A stretch of 64,000 nucleotides of DNA from Pseudoalteromonas sp. T1lg88 (GTDB taxonomy: Bacteria > Pseudomonadota > Gammaproteobacteria > Enterobacterales > Alteromonadaceae): contig NZ_PQCF01000026.1 of NCBI RefSeq assembly GCF_002964765.1, positions 215,742-279,741 of the forward strand, read 5' to 3'. The notes below the pieces were generated by a model that worked only from the letters and a program-made list of their open reading frames with translations, ran no database searches and had not been told where the DNA came from. A program made the position numbers and the translations under genes. This document shows, one piece after another, positions 36,553-45,830 of this stretch (within the stretch, counting starts at the first letter, position 1; each line of letters starts with the position of its first letter).

Positions 36553-37041
36553 TTAGTTATTGCTCTCACCACCGAGACAAATTAACTTATTCGCTTCTTC
36601 TTTACTCAGGTCACTTAGTAGAAGATCCAAACTCAATTCCGTTCTTTGCTGAGCGGAGCCGAATTTATCAAACCCTCCACACATCACTGTATCGATTTTA
36701 ACGAGCGCAATCACTGTTCCATTATCCACGATTTCAACATTCAAATACCTCATGTAGGTAGCAACATCCCACCACCAATTAGCGGAGTATATAAGCTTAG
36801 GCTCTTGTGAACTTGCTGAATTGGATTGAGATGTTTCTACGACTTTATATTTAAAGCCATGCTCATCAAGCTTGCTCGTAATAACGTGTCGAATAGAGTC
36901 TTTAGTTCTGCCATCGTCAATCACTAGTATATTTTTGTTTCCGATAGCATTTGCATCTAATTTTTGCAGCTCAACAACGGCATTATTGGCACAACCAGTT
37001 AGGAGTAACGCCGTAAACATAGAAGTACATCTTTTGAACAT
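36553..37041 (-). CDS. Small lipoprotein of unknown function
   Basis: The 162-residue protein has a lipoprotein signal (MFKRCTSMFTALLLTGCANN, lipidated Cys 17). Its soluble domain contains ILVIDDGRTKDSIRHVITSKL and ANWWWDVATYMRYLNVEIVDNGTVIALVKID. The second motif recalls small beta-rich lipoproteins of Shewanella and relatives, but I cannot name the family. It is AT-richer than the core genes and stands alone between repeats, so it is probably an accessory gene. Confidence 0.75.
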   Translation of the reverse strand: MFKRCTSMFTALLLTGCANNAVVELQKLDANAIGNKNILVIDDGRTKDSIRHVITSKLDEHGFKYKVVETSQSNSASSQEPKLIYSANWWWDVATYMRYLNVEIVDNGTVIALVKIDTVMCGGFDKFGSAQQRTELSLDLLLSDLSKEEANKLICLGGESNN

Positions 37042-37206
37042 TGTATTTATTTCCTTTATACATGTTAATTCTGCACTAATTCTACCACGGCCGAACGAGC
37101 AAGGGGGTGCTATTGATTTTTATCTAGTTACGTTCTTTAGTGAGTAACAAAGTAAATATCGCGCCAATACTGAGAACTTAATACCAAACTAAAAGGTATC
37201 GTTCCT

Positions 37207-37300
37207 CCCGTTTAGATTCGCGCTTTCGAACTCAGTTTTTGTTGCGGAGCATGCTCGAGACAACGGAGCATGGATGCGCAGTTAGGTTTACCGAGGCAGG
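37207..37300 (+). repeat. 94-base dispersed repeat, copy 3
   Basis: Same unit as at 35639 and 35953, followed by a shortened stem module (AGTGAATAGTTTCACTCGCG) and the end-module GTCGCCCAACGCGACAAGAT near 37366-37386. The gap 37042-37525 holds no gene apart from this and the tRNA terminator. Confidence 0.75.
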
Positions 37301-37478
37301 CTGAAAGTGGAAATAAGCGAGTGAATAGTTTCACTCGCGCTGCGAAGCGATGCTTCGGTCACTCGTCGCCCAACGCGACAAGATCTAAACTTGAAGGCTA
37401 TTATCAACCAATAAACGAGAATGTTGAATTTGAAAAAGGAATCTTGAGGAAAAGCGGGAATTCTTGAATTTCAGGCAT

Positions 37479-37504
37479 AAAAAAACCAACTTTCGTTGGT
37501 TTCT
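37479..37504 (-). terminator. Terminator of the tRNA-Ser/Arg operon
   Basis: On the minus strand AAACCAAC-GAAA-GTTGGTTT is followed by a run of T, directly downstream of the last tRNA-Arg. Confidence 0.88.
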
Positions 37505-37525
37505 TCTCACTTCTTAAGAAAGAAG

Positions 37526-37602
37526 TGGCGGACGCAGGAGGATTCGAACCTCCGACCGCCTGGTTCGTAGCCAGGTACTCTATCCAGCTGAGCTATGCGT
37601 CC
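37526..37602 (-). tRNA. tRNA-Arg (anticodon ACG), copy 3 in transcription order
   Basis: Cloverleaf with acceptor stem GGACGCA/TGCGTCC, anticodon loop CTACGAA (ACG) in a CCTGG/CCAGG stem, T loop TTCGAAT and encoded CCA. It is identical to the two copies at 37646 and 37770. A34 should be edited to inosine to read CGU, CGC and CGA. Confidence 0.97.
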
Positions 37603-37645
37603 GTTATGTTCTTGAACCTTAGGTTCTAATTTGTCACTTGAATTA

Positions 37646-37722
37646 TGGCGGACGCAGGAGGATTCGAACCTCCGACCGCCTGGTTCGTAGCCAGGTACTC
37701 TATCCAGCTGAGCTATGCGTCC
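37646..37722 (-). tRNA. tRNA-Arg (anticodon ACG), copy 2
   Basis: Identical in sequence to the copy at 37526-37602, including the encoded CCA; separated by a 43-base spacer of unrelated sequence. Confidence 0.97.
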
Positions 37723-37769
37723 GTTTCATAAAAAAGTGACTTTAGATAATAGACCATCTTGAAGAAAGA

Positions 37770-37846
37770 TGGCGGACGCAGGAGGATTCGAACCTCCGAC
37801 CGCCTGGTTCGTAGCCAGGTACTCTATCCAGCTGAGCTATGCGTCC
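37770..37846 (-). tRNA. tRNA-Arg (anticodon ACG), copy 1
   Basis: Identical to the two downstream copies. First of the three Arg tRNAs after tRNA-Ser in the operon. Confidence 0.97.
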
Positions 37847-37883
37847 ATATCTAAATACAAAAACAACACCATTTAAAAATAAA

Positions 37884-37976
37884 TGGCGGAGAAGGAGGGA
37901 TTCGAACCCTCGATAGGGCTACAAACCCTATACACCCTTAGCAGGGGCGCGCCTTCAGCCACTCGGCCACCTCTCC
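37884..37976 (-). tRNA. tRNA-Ser (anticodon GCT)
   Basis: The 93-nucleotide class II tRNA has acceptor GGAGAGG/CTTCTCC, anticodon loop CTGCTAA (GCT) in a CCC/GGG-type stem, a long variable arm (TATAGGG...CCCTATC) and encoded CCA. It decodes AGC/AGU and is the first gene of the Ser-Arg-Arg-Arg operon. Confidence 0.97.
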
Positions 37977-37991
37977 GTCTTTGTGGGGCGT

Positions 37992-38019
37992 ATAATAAAG
38001 GCTTGAGCAAATATGTCAA
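37992..38019 (-). promoter_or_regulatory. Promoter of the tRNA operon
   Basis: On the minus strand TTGACA (38014-38019) is followed after 16 bases by TATTAT (37992-37997). A GC-rich CGCCCC then follows as a discriminator, typical of stringently controlled stable-RNA promoters. Confidence 0.8.
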
Positions 38020-38152
38020 ACACTTTTCTATGAAAATCAGCCTATCTGCTCAGAGATTGCGCAGCTGGCTATTTATGGCATAAAAAATGGCCTTAATGGG
38101 CCATTATCTCGCTACTTTTATTCTTTTGCCCGCCGCAAACAGGCTTGGAAGA

Positions 38153-38341
38153 TTAAGCGCCGTTACCCACTACCAATAAAGGAATGCCCTGTGTTTTTGC
38201 CTTGTCGTCCAAGTCGTTGTCCAGCTCGCGTAAAATCTGATCGCAGTAACCCTGACGTTCAAACTCGATAATGCAGGCGCGATAGTAAGCGGCGCGCTTG
38301 TCGTCCTTGGGTATTTGGGGCAAAAACTCTTCGTAATCCAT
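38153..38341 (-). CDS. Small acidic hypothetical protein
   Basis: The 62-residue soluble protein begins MDYEEFLPQIPKDDKRAAYY and has a helical middle (CIIEFERQGYCDQILRELDNDLDDKAK). AGGA lies eight bases before the chosen ATG at 38341; an upstream in-frame Met adds an Asn/Arg-rich leader that looks non-coding. Family unknown. Coding-like codon use and a sensible start support it being real. The gap up to the lysS terminator (38342-38591) holds no other gene. Confidence 0.6.
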   Translation of the reverse strand: MDYEEFLPQIPKDDKRAAYYRACIIEFERQGYCDQILRELDNDLDDKAKTQGIPLLVVGNGA

Positions 38342-38591
38342 TACATTATTCCTATTGTCGTTATTACGCACTTTTTGACCGACTTCTCTTACAGCGCTAA
38401 AGGGCTCTAGGTACTAGCAGAAAATTGTAGTGCATTTACTTTAGGCGCACAGTAGGAATAAAAGCTTGTTTTTACCAAGATAAAAATAAAGCCAATGAAA
38501 ATCAAGCAGATAGATATATTTTGATAGTCTATGACAGTGTTTTTAGGCCTTAACAAGTTGGTTTTTGCGATATATCGCACAAGTAAGATCC

Positions 38592-38617
38592 AAAAACGCG
38601 GCCTTAGCCGCGTTTTT
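38592..38617. terminator. Terminator of lysS
   Basis: AAAAACGCGGC-CTTA-GCCGCGTTTTT hairpin, with T runs on both strands, 20 bases after the lysS stop. Confidence 0.88.
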
Positions 38618-38636
38618 AAGAGTTAGACGTTATTAA

Positions 38637-40172
38637 TTAGTCTTGCTCTGGGCGCATATGCGGGAACAAGATCACGTCTTTAATCGTTGGTGAGTCAGTG
38701 AATAGCATCACTAGACGGTCGATACCAATACCCTCACCCGCCGTCGGTGGTAAACCGAATTCAAGGGCGCGGATATAGTCTTCATCGAAGTGCATGGCTT
38801 CATCATCACCGGCATCTTTTTCTTCTACCTGACGGGCAAAACGTGCAGCCTGATCTTCGGCATCGTTCAACTCAGAGAAACCATTGGCAAGTTCACGACC
38901 ACCGACGAAGAACTCGAAACGGTCAGTCACGAATGGGTTGTCGTCGTTGCGACGGGCCAGTGGTGATACTTCCCACGGGTATTCTGTGATGAAGGTAGGT
39001 TGAATAAGCATGTGCTCAGCCGTCTCTTCGAAGATTTCACACATGTACTTGCCCGCACCCCATACGCAGTTTTCAGGGATCTTCACGTGTACTTGCTTAG
39101 CGTACGCAATCAGCTGTTCCATGTGGTTCTCAGGGTCGGCAAATACCGCCGCATCGAACTCTGGGTTGTACTTCATGATGGCATCGGCCATGCTCAGGCG
39201 CGTGAACGGCTGACCGAAATCGTATTCTACGCTATCAACCACTTCGCCATCGGCATTCTTCGTGGTGTTTACAATCGTTGTTGTGCCCAACACATCTTGT
39301 GCCACTGTACGTAGCATGTCTTCTGTGATGTTCATCAGGTCATTGTAATCCGCGTACGCTTGGTAGAATTCAATCATGGTGAATTCTGGGTTGTGGCGCG
39401 TTGACAGACCTTCGTTACGGAAGTTACGGTTGATCTCGAATACACGGTCAAAACCGCCTACCACTAGACGCTTCAAGTAAAGCTCAGGGGCGATACGCAG
39501 GTACATATCGATATCCAGGGCATTATGGTGGGTTACGAATGGACGTGCCGATGCACCGCCAGGAATAACCTGAAGCATAGGCGTTTCCACTTCCATAAAG
39601 TCACGATCGGCAAGGAAACGACGAATACCTTCAATTACCTTAGAGCGAATACGGAAGGTCTCACGAGTATCCATGTTGGTGATCAGATCCACATAACGCT
39701 GACGGTATTTGGTTTCCTGATCCGACAGGCCGTGGAACTTCTCTGGCAATGGACGCAGTGACTTGGTCAGTAGTTCATACTCCTGCATATCAACGTAAAG
39801 GTCGCCTTTACCCGATTTATGCAATGGACCAGACACGCCAATGATGTCGCCGATATCAAGCTGACCGTATTTTTCTTTCAGATCTTTTTGTACGTCTTTT
39901 GAAGCATATGCCTGAATGCGGCCTTTCATATCCTGAAGAACAAGGAAAGGACCACGCTTGGCAAGAAGACGACCGGCAACGGCAACTTGATGGTCTAGCT
40001 CTACCAGTTCTTCTTTCGATTTATCACCAAATTCTGCTTGAAGATCAGCTGTGTAGTGTTTTCGGCGGAAAGTATTCGGGTGGCCGTTTGCACTACAATT
40101 TTCGCGAATAGCGTCGAGCTTGGCGCGACGCTCTGCAATTAATTTGTTTTCGTCTTGGATTTGATCTGTCAT
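38637..40172 (-). CDS. lysS: Lysyl-tRNA synthetase (class II)
   Basis: LysS charges tRNA-Lys. The 511-residue protein has the N-terminal OB-fold anticodon domain ([25 protein letters not shown], about 68-92). The class II catalytic core follows, with motif 1 ([21 protein letters not shown]), motif 2 ([29 protein letters not shown]) and motif 3 ([14 protein letters not shown] near the end). It closes with the typical ILFPHMRPE. It follows prfB by 28 bases, as in E. coli, so the pair is likely co-transcribed. Confidence 0.97.
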   Translation of the reverse strand: MTDQIQDENKLIAERRAKLDAIRENCSANGHPNTFRRKHYTADLQAEFGDKSKEELVELDHQVAVAGRLLAKRGPFLVLQDMKGRIQAYASKDVQKDLKEKYGQLDIGDIIGVSGPLHKSGKGDLYVDMQEYELLTKSLRPLPEKFHGLSDQETKYRQRYVDLITNMDTRETFRIRSKVIEGIRRFLADRDFMEVETPMLQVIPGGASARPFVTHHNALDIDMYLRIAPELYLKRLVVGGFDRVFEINRNFRNEGLSTRHNPEFTMIEFYQAYADYNDLMNITEDMLRTVAQDVLGTTTIVNTTKNADGEVVDSVEYDFGQPFTRLSMADAIMKYNPEFDAAVFADPENHMEQLIAYAKQVHVKIPENCVWGAGKYMCEIFEETAEHMLIQPTFITEYPWEVSPLARRNDDNPFVTDRFEFFVGGRELANGFSELNDAEDQAARFARQVEEKDAGDDEAMHFDEDYIRALEFGLPPTAGEGIGIDRLVMLFTDSPTIKDVILFPHMRPEQD

Positions 40173-40200
40173 TTTCTAGCTCTATTAATTTGGCGTTAAA

Positions 40201-41299
40201 TTACAGCCCTGATTTCAGGCTTGCTTCAATAAACTTGTCGAGATCACCGTCTAATACGGCTTGGGTATTACGGTTCTCAACTCCGGTGCGCAGGTCTTTA
40301 ATACGCGAATCATCAAGGACATAAGAGCGAATCTGTGAGCCCCAGCCGATGTCTGATTTGGCATCTTCCTGCGCTTGCTTCTCGGCATTTTGCTTTTGCA
40401 ACTCAAGCTCAAACAGCTTGGCTTTAAGCTGTTTCATCGCCTGGTCTTTGTTTTTGTGCTGCGAGCGGTCATTCTGACACTGCACCACGGTATTGGTCGG
40501 CAAGTGAGTAATACGTACCGCAGATTCGGTACGGTTAACGTGCTGACCACCGGCTCCCGATGCACGGTATACATCGATACGCAAATCGGCCGGGTTAATA
40601 TCGATTTCAATGTTGTCATCGATCTCGGGATAAACGAATGCCGAGGCAAACGAAGTATGACGACGACCACCCGAATCGAACGGACTCTTACGCACTAAAC
40701 GGTGTACGCCTGTTTCTGTGCGCAGCCAGCCATAGGCATATTCACCACTGATCTTCACCGTGGCGCCCTTGATACCGGCCACATCACCGTCGGTTGCTTC
40801 CACGATCTCGGCCTTAAAGCCTTTCGCTTCGGCCCAGCGTAAGTACATACGCAGCAACATGTTGCACCAGTCTTGCGCCTCGGTGCCGCCTGAGCCTGCC
40901 TGCAGATCCAGATACGCATCATTGCTGTCCTGGTCACCGCTAAACATGCGGCGGAATTCAAGCTGTTCCAGGTGGGCGTTAAGCTCTTCAAGCTCGGCTT
41001 GCGCCTCGGCAAAGGTTTCCTCGTCTTCGGCTTCAACCGCCAGCTCAACAAGGCCTTCAACATCGTCGGTACCAGTTTCGAGTTTCTCTATGGTCTCAAC
41101 AATGGCTTCCAGGCTCGATTTTTCTTTACCTAGGCCCTGAGCGCGCTCTGGCTCATTCCACACCGCTGGATCTTCAAGTTCGGCATTAACTTCTTCTAAA
41201 CGCTCTTTCTTGTGAGCATAGTCAAAGATACCCCCGAAGAAGCTCAGTACGTTCGCGAATTTCCTTGATTTGGTTAATCACAGGATTCACTTCAAACAT
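40201..41299 (-). CDS. prfB: Peptide chain release factor 2, with programmed +1 frameshift
   Basis: RF2 releases peptides at UGA and UAA. The first 25 codons run from the ATG at 41299 ([16 protein letters not shown]) to CTT, followed by an in-frame TGA at 41222-41224. A +1 shift there continues as [15 protein letters not shown] and gives 365 residues, the E. coli length. Stop-recognition SPF (KSPFDSGG) and the catalytic GGQ ([18 protein letters not shown]) are present. The frameshift lets RF2 control its own level: low RF2 favours shifting. An open frame from 41163 covers only the second part. Confidence 0.96.
41221..41236 (-). promoter_or_regulatory. prfB frameshift signal
   Basis: On the minus strand CGGGGGTATCTTTGAC matches the E. 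coli site: an internal Shine-Dalgarno-like GGGGG, then CTT TGA C. The TGA is codon 26, the same position as in E. coli. Confidence 0.95.
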
Positions 41300-41446
41300 G
41301 CATGTTACTCCGCAAAAAATAGACTCACGCCCGCTTAAAATTGGCGCGTCGATAAAAGCGCTCGATTTTAACAAATAATTGTCGAATTTATTAGCGCTTT
41401 TATACGAATTAGTACAATTTTATTGGCCCTGGTTTGGGCCGTGTGA

Positions 41447-43180
41447 TCAGCCGCGTTTTTGCATTTCCCGCACTATTAATTGCAGCGAGAACTGACCACG
41501 GAACTCGTTGATATCGAGCTGATAAGCCAGATGTACATAACGCACCTGAGTATCGGGCCAGGCACGCACATCGATATTAAAGGCAATGGCATCGACAACC
41601 CGACCACTTTGATGGCGCAACACCAGCTTCAGGTGCTTCTCCCCCACGATCCTTTGTTGCAAGAGCTCAAAGGTGTGCTCAAACACCGGTTCGGGAAAAT
41701 GCTGGCCGAAAGGGCCGGCCTGGCGCAGCAGTTCGGCAAAATCGAGTGAGAAGCAATCCGCCGGCAATTCACCATCGGTAAGCAAGACGCACTCCTTGGC
41801 TTCCTCGGTAAGCTCTTTGGCCACCTCGGCAACAAAAGCCTGCTGGAACTCGCTAAAGCGGGCTTCTTCTATGCTTAAGCCCGCGGCCATGGCATGACCG
41901 CCAAACTTGATGATCAAACCCGGATGCTGGGCATCGATATGAGCCAGCACATCGCGCATATGCACGCCGTCAATAGAGCGACATGAGCCCTTAAGCTGAC
42001 CATTGTCTCCAGCGGCAAAGATGGCGGTAGGTCTGTGGTGCTGCTCTTTTAAGCGCCCGGCAAGAATGCCTATCACCCCTTGGTGCCAGTCCTGTTGATA
42101 CAAACACAGGGCATCGGGAGCCTGATTCGTGCCCAAAGAAAGTCTGCTCAGCGCTGCCTGCGCTTCTTGCTGCATACCCTGCTCGATTTCCTTACGCTCA
42201 GCGTTCAGGGCATCGAGTTCACCGGCAATACGCCGGGCCTGGTTGAGCTCAGGCGCCAATAAACAGGCGATACCTAGGCTCATATCATCCAAGCGCCCGG
42301 CGGCATTCAAACGCGGCGCCAGGGCAAAGCCAAAATCGCTGGCGCTTAAACGAGCGCGGTTGCGTCTGGCCACTTCAATCAAGGCATCGATACCCGGGCG
42401 GGTACGACCGCTGCGAATGCGCGCCAACCCCTGATACACCAAGGTGCGGTTATTGGCATCGAGCGCCACCACATCAGCGACCGTGCCCAGTGCTACCAGG
42501 TCCAACAAATTACCTAAATTCGGCTCTGCCTGTCCTTGTTGTTCATACCAATTCGCTTCACGCAGGGCATGGCGAAAGGCAATTAAGAGATAAAAGGCGA
42601 CACCCACGCCAGCAATGGACTTGGATGGAAACTGACAGTCGTGACGATTGGGGTTCACTATGGCATCGGCATTGGGCAGGCGCTCACCCTGCAAGTGGTG
42701 GTCGGTAACCAGTACCTTGATACCCGCTTCTTTGACCCGGGCTATGCCGTTGATGCAGGAAATACCGCTGTCGACCGTGATCACCAGATCCGGCGCTAGG
42801 GTAATAATATGCTCCGCCAGCTCAACACTCAGACCATAACCAAAGTTAAAGCGGTCGGGCACCAGGTAATCGAGCCGGGTAAAGCCAAACATCTGTAAGC
42901 CCTGCATCAGGGTCGCGGTACTGGTGGCGCCATCGGCATCGAAGTCGCCGACAATGAGTACCTTTTCCTGCTTTTGCAGACTTGTAAACAGCAGCTCTGC
43001 GGCTTTGTCTATATCGCGAAATAAGCGAAAGTCATGCAAGGTGGTGACGCTGTTATCTATCTGCGCCGGGTCGCTGACTCCCCGTGCCGCATAGAGTTGA
43101 CGAATAACTGGGTGTAATTGAGCGCTAAGATGAGAATCATCTACGCGCTGACGGGCGGTAATGGTAGTTTGCGCCTGCAA
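41447..43180 (-). CDS. recJ: Single-stranded-DNA exonuclease RecJ
   Basis: RecJ is the 5'-3' single-strand exonuclease of RecF-pathway recombination and mismatch repair. It has the DHH phosphoesterase motifs VGDFDADGATST (about 81-92 of the chosen product) and VTDHHLQGE (about 160-168), and the DHHA1-type GGHAMAAGLSI near residue 420. The start is set at the TTG at 43180 (MQAQTTITARQ) because GGAG lies seven bases upstream. This gives 577 residues, exactly the E. coli length. A TTG nine codons earlier is also open. A MITE-like element ends about 25 bases upstream. Confidence 0.92.
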   Translation of the reverse strand: MQAQTTITARQRVDDSHLSAQLHPVIRQLYAARGVSDPAQIDNSVTTLHDFRLFRDIDKAAELLFTSLQKQEKVLIVGDFDADGATSTATLMQGLQMFGFTRLDYLVPDRFNFGYGLSVELAEHIITLAPDLVITVDSGISCINGIARVKEAGIKVLVTDHHLQGERLPNADAIVNPNRHDCQFPSKSIAGVGVAFYLLIAFRHALREANWYEQQGQAEPNLGNLLDLVALGTVADVVALDANNRTLVYQGLARIRSGRTRPGIDALIEVARRNRARLSASDFGFALAPRLNAAGRLDDMSLGIACLLAPELNQARRIAGELDALNAERKEIEQGMQQEAQAALSRLSLGTNQAPDALCLYQQDWHQGVIGILAGRLKEQHHRPTAIFAAGDNGQLKGSCRSIDGVHMRDVLAHIDAQHPGLIIKFGGHAMAAGLSIEEARFSEFQQAFVAEVAKELTEEAKECVLLTDGELPADCFSLDFAELLRQAGPFGQHFPEPVFEHTFELLQQRIVGEKHLKLVLRHQSGRVVDAIAFNIDVRAWPDTQVRYVHLAYQLDINEFRGQFSLQLIVREMQKRG

Positions 43181-43204
43181 GGCTCGACTCCATATTTTTA
43201 ATAG

Positions 43205-43357
43205 CAATTCTGTTACCTAGCTAAGCATTCTAGCGGGCTAAATATCATGCTCACTGCGTTAGAATATTTCCATGTAGAATAGCTACATAAGAAAAATTCT
43301 GCCTTGTTAGCACATCATTTATCCAGCGCTATATCTGCTCCCATACTTAACAGAATT
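43205..43357 (-). repeat. MITE-like element, copy A
   Basis: About 150 bases that match, in reverse complement, the element at 52215-52374. Shared blocks include CATTCTAGCGGGCTAAATAT and CATTTATCCAGCGCTAT. The ends are CAATTCTG and CAGAATT. It lies between dsbC and recJ, right upstream of recJ, so it may supply or disturb its promoter. Confidence 0.82.
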
Positions 43358-43367
43358 ACTATAAAGA

Positions 43368-43420
43368 CAAAAAAACAGGCCTGCCGCTAAAGCAACTAGT
43401 GCGCTCTAGCTAAGCAGACC
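43368..43420 (-). terminator. Possible terminator of dsbC
   Basis: On the minus strand a bulged stem (GGTCTGC...GCAGGCC) with an inner CTAG-AGCGCA-CTAG hairpin is followed by TGTTTTTTT, shortly after the dsbC stop. The bulges lower confidence. Confidence 0.45.
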
Positions 43421-43434
43421 CAGTAATGATCTTA

Positions 43435-44172
43435 TTAAGATTTAGATTTTATCTGGTCAATGGCAACACTGATGGCGGCAGCCGGTTGATAGCCAGGGAT
43501 CATACTGCCGTCAGACAGGATTATTGCCGGCGTACCACTGATACCAAAGCTTTGTCCTAGCTGGTAGTGCTCCGCCACTGGGGCATTACACTGCTTCACT
43601 TCTTCCGGTTTCGCACCGGCTTTAGCCTCGGTCAGGGCTTTTTGCTGATCCTCGGCACACCAGACATTCATAAGATCTTTATAGCCTTGTGAACCCATGC
43701 CGCCACGAGGGAAGCCCAGATACTGAACCGTAATACCGGCTTCAAGGTAATCCTCTAACTCACGATGCAACTTACGGCAGTAACCACAGGTGATATCGGT
43801 AAATACGGTGATCTTGCCTTTTTCTTTGTCGGCCTTGTAGACGATCATCGAATCTTTATATTGCTCCACCCCTTCAAGACGCACACCGCTTAGCGCCGCC
43901 TCGGTCAGGTTTTCTTTGTTTTTGACATCAATCAGGGTGCCCTGCAACAAGTAACGGCCGTCGTCACTGGCATAAAATACGCCGCGGTTGGTGATCACTT
44001 CAACCACACCGTCCAGAGGCGTGGTATTTACTTTCTTGGCGTTCAGACCCAATTGTGCAAACTGGGCTTTCACTGCACTGTTACCTTCAGCCACCGATTG
44101 CGCCGCCGAAACACTGACGCTGGTTGCCGCACTAACACCGGCCAGGGCCAGTGCGATAAATACTTTTTTCAT
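43435..44172 (-). CDS. dsbC: Thiol:disulfide interchange protein DsbC
   Basis: DsbC is the periplasmic disulfide isomerase, kept reduced by DsbD. The 245 residues start with a signal peptide (MKKVFIALALAGVSAATSVSVSAAQ). An N-terminal dimerisation domain follows (about 26-80), then a thioredoxin domain with the active site CGYC at 129-132 and the cis-Pro motif GTPAIILSDG near 217. It lies between xerD and recJ in the conserved E. coli order. Confidence 0.95.
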   Translation of the reverse strand: MKKVFIALALAGVSAATSVSVSAAQSVAEGNSAVKAQFAQLGLNAKKVNTTPLDGVVEVITNRGVFYASDDGRYLLQGTLIDVKNKENLTEAALSGVRLEGVEQYKDSMIVYKADKEKGKITVFTDITCGYCRKLHRELEDYLEAGITVQYLGFPRGGMGSQGYKDLMNVWCAEDQQKALTEAKAGAKPEEVKQCNAPVAEHYQLGQSFGISGTPAIILSDGSMIPGYQPAAAISVAIDQIKSKS

Positions 44173-44284
44173 AATATATGTCTCTAAAAACTTCTAGTCA
44201 TACTACCTAGACCGTGAATCAGCGATAAAATTCACGCCCTACGCGTTATGCCCTCAACCTAAGCCAACTAGCTAAGCCCGTGAC

Positions 44285-45199
44285 CTAAGCCCGAGGGTGA
44301 TGAGTTTGATGCACTAATTTTAGTCGTTCGTTGGCCACATGCGTATATATCTGTGTGGTCGACAAATCGCTGTGACCCAGCATCATCTGCACTACTCGCA
44401 GGTCGGCACCATGATTAAGCAAGTGAGTTGCAAAGGCATGACGCAGGGTGTGCGGCGACAGATCTGATTTAATGTTCGCCAACATAGCATAGTGTTTAAT
44501 GCGATGCCAAAAGGTTTGCCTTGTCATACCGATACCGCGCTTGGAGACAAAGACAAAATCCGTGGCATGTTTTATCAATGCCGGGCGGGAAAATTTCAAA
44601 TAGCGCGCCAGCCAATCGAGCGCTTCTTCGCCCATGGGCACTAGGCGCTCTTTACCGCCCTTGCCCTTTACAAAGACCACCGCCTGATTCTGGTTTACAT
44701 GCTCTAATCTCAGACCGATCAGTTCGCTGACACGCAGTCCTGTGGCATAAAGCAACTCTAACATGGCTCTGTCGCGCAGGCCCATGGCATCCTCGCAATC
44801 GGGGGCTGCCAGTAGCGCCTCCACATCTTCCTCGCTCAGGGTTTTTGGTAAGGATTGCATGGCCTTAGGGCGGCTAATGGTTTCCAAAGGCGAGCGCGTC
44901 AAACGCTTGTCGGTGATCTGATGTTGATAAAAGCGCTTTAAGGCACTGATACTGCGCGCCGTACTGCGCGGGCTTAAGCCGAGATCAACCCGATAGGCCA
45001 GATATTGCTCCACCTCTTGCGTATCTACATCAAGCAAGGCTTGGGGGGCGATAAAGTCGCTGAATTTTTTTAAATCGGTGCGATAGGCGGACAAGGTGTT
45101 GTCGCTGGCGCCGCTTTCAAGAAACAAGGCATCCAAAAATTGCTCAATATGCTCTAGGTTATCCGGGTTTGGCGGCTGCTTACTCACATCAATGGCCAT
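44285..45199 (-). CDS. xerD: Tyrosine recombinase XerD
   Basis: XerD resolves chromosome dimers at dif together with XerC under FtsK control. The 304 residues have the N-terminal SAM-like core-binding domain (ASDNTLSAYRTDLKKFSDFI, about 31-50). The catalytic domain carries Arg (YATGLRVSELIGL), Lys in the beta-hairpin VFVKGKGGKERLVP, HTLRHAFATHLLNHG and the nucleophile Tyr in HSDLSTTQIYTHV near residue 286. The dsbC context distinguishes it from XerC. Confidence 0.94.
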   Translation of the reverse strand: MAIDVSKQPPNPDNLEHIEQFLDALFLESGASDNTLSAYRTDLKKFSDFIAPQALLDVDTQEVEQYLAYRVDLGLSPRSTARSISALKRFYQHQITDKRLTRSPLETISRPKAMQSLPKTLSEEDVEALLAAPDCEDAMGLRDRAMLELLYATGLRVSELIGLRLEHVNQNQAVVFVKGKGGKERLVPMGEEALDWLARYLKFSRPALIKHATDFVFVSKRGIGMTRQTFWHRIKHYAMLANIKSDLSPHTLRHAFATHLLNHGADLRVVQMMLGHSDLSTTQIYTHVANERLKLVHQTHHPRA

Positions 45200-45290
45200 G
45201 CAGATTTAGGTTAATTGCATCATATCAGATAGATACTCGGGGCACGATACGTTAGACTTCGCCCTATCAATGACAAGCGATGTGAAAACA

Positions 45291-45809
45291 ATGAAGATTG
45301 GTTTATTTTACGGTTCGACCACCTGCTACACAGAAATAGCGGCGGAAAAAGTCCGCGACATTATCGGTGCAGACGTTGTTGATCTCTTTAATATTAAAGA
45401 TGAACCGCTGAAAACAGCCGAAAATTATGATTTTGTCATTTTTGGTATTTCCACCTGGGACTTCGGCGAAATTCAGGAAGACTGGGAGTCGCACTGGGAT
45501 GATATCAAGGATGTAAACCTGGCGGGCAAGGTGGTAGCCCTGCTCGGTATGGGGGACCAACAAGGCTATGGCCAGTGGTTCCAGGATGCGCTGGGCATGC
45601 TCCATGATGAAATCGCGCCACAAGGGGTGCAATTTATCGGTTACTGGCCCAACAGCGATGAATATGAGTTTGAAGCCTCTAAGGCGCTGACAGAAGATGG
45701 CTCACACTTTGTCGGTCTGGCCCTGGATGAAGACAGTCAGTACGAAAAAAGCGATGATCGTATTGCCACCTGGGTGGAGCAGATCATGACCGAATACGCC
45801 GAGCTGTAA
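45291..45809 (+). CDS. fldB: Flavodoxin FldB
   Basis: FldB is a long-chain FMN flavodoxin for low-potential electron transfer. The start at 45291 ([15 protein letters not shown]) aligns with E. coli FldB. An earlier in-frame Met would add seven residues and has no better ribosome site. It has the FMN phosphate loop GSTTCYTE and the isoalloxazine-binding [15 protein letters not shown], then [13 protein letters not shown]; 172 residues. It is divergent from xerD, exactly as in E. coli. Confidence 0.93.
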   Translation: MKIGLFYGSTTCYTEIAAEKVRDIIGADVVDLFNIKDEPLKTAENYDFVIFGISTWDFGEIQEDWESHWDDIKDVNLAGKVVALLGMGDQQGYGQWFQDALGMLHDEIAPQGVQFIGYWPNSDEYEFEASKALTEDGSHFVGLALDEDSQYEKSDDRIATWVEQIMTEYAEL

Positions 45810-45830
45810 GCTACTTAGGCTTTGTAAACT

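Noticed and set aside
37270..37467. 65-codon frame before the tRNA terminator
   Set aside because: It covers the third 94-base repeat and the following module, with no plausible start signal.
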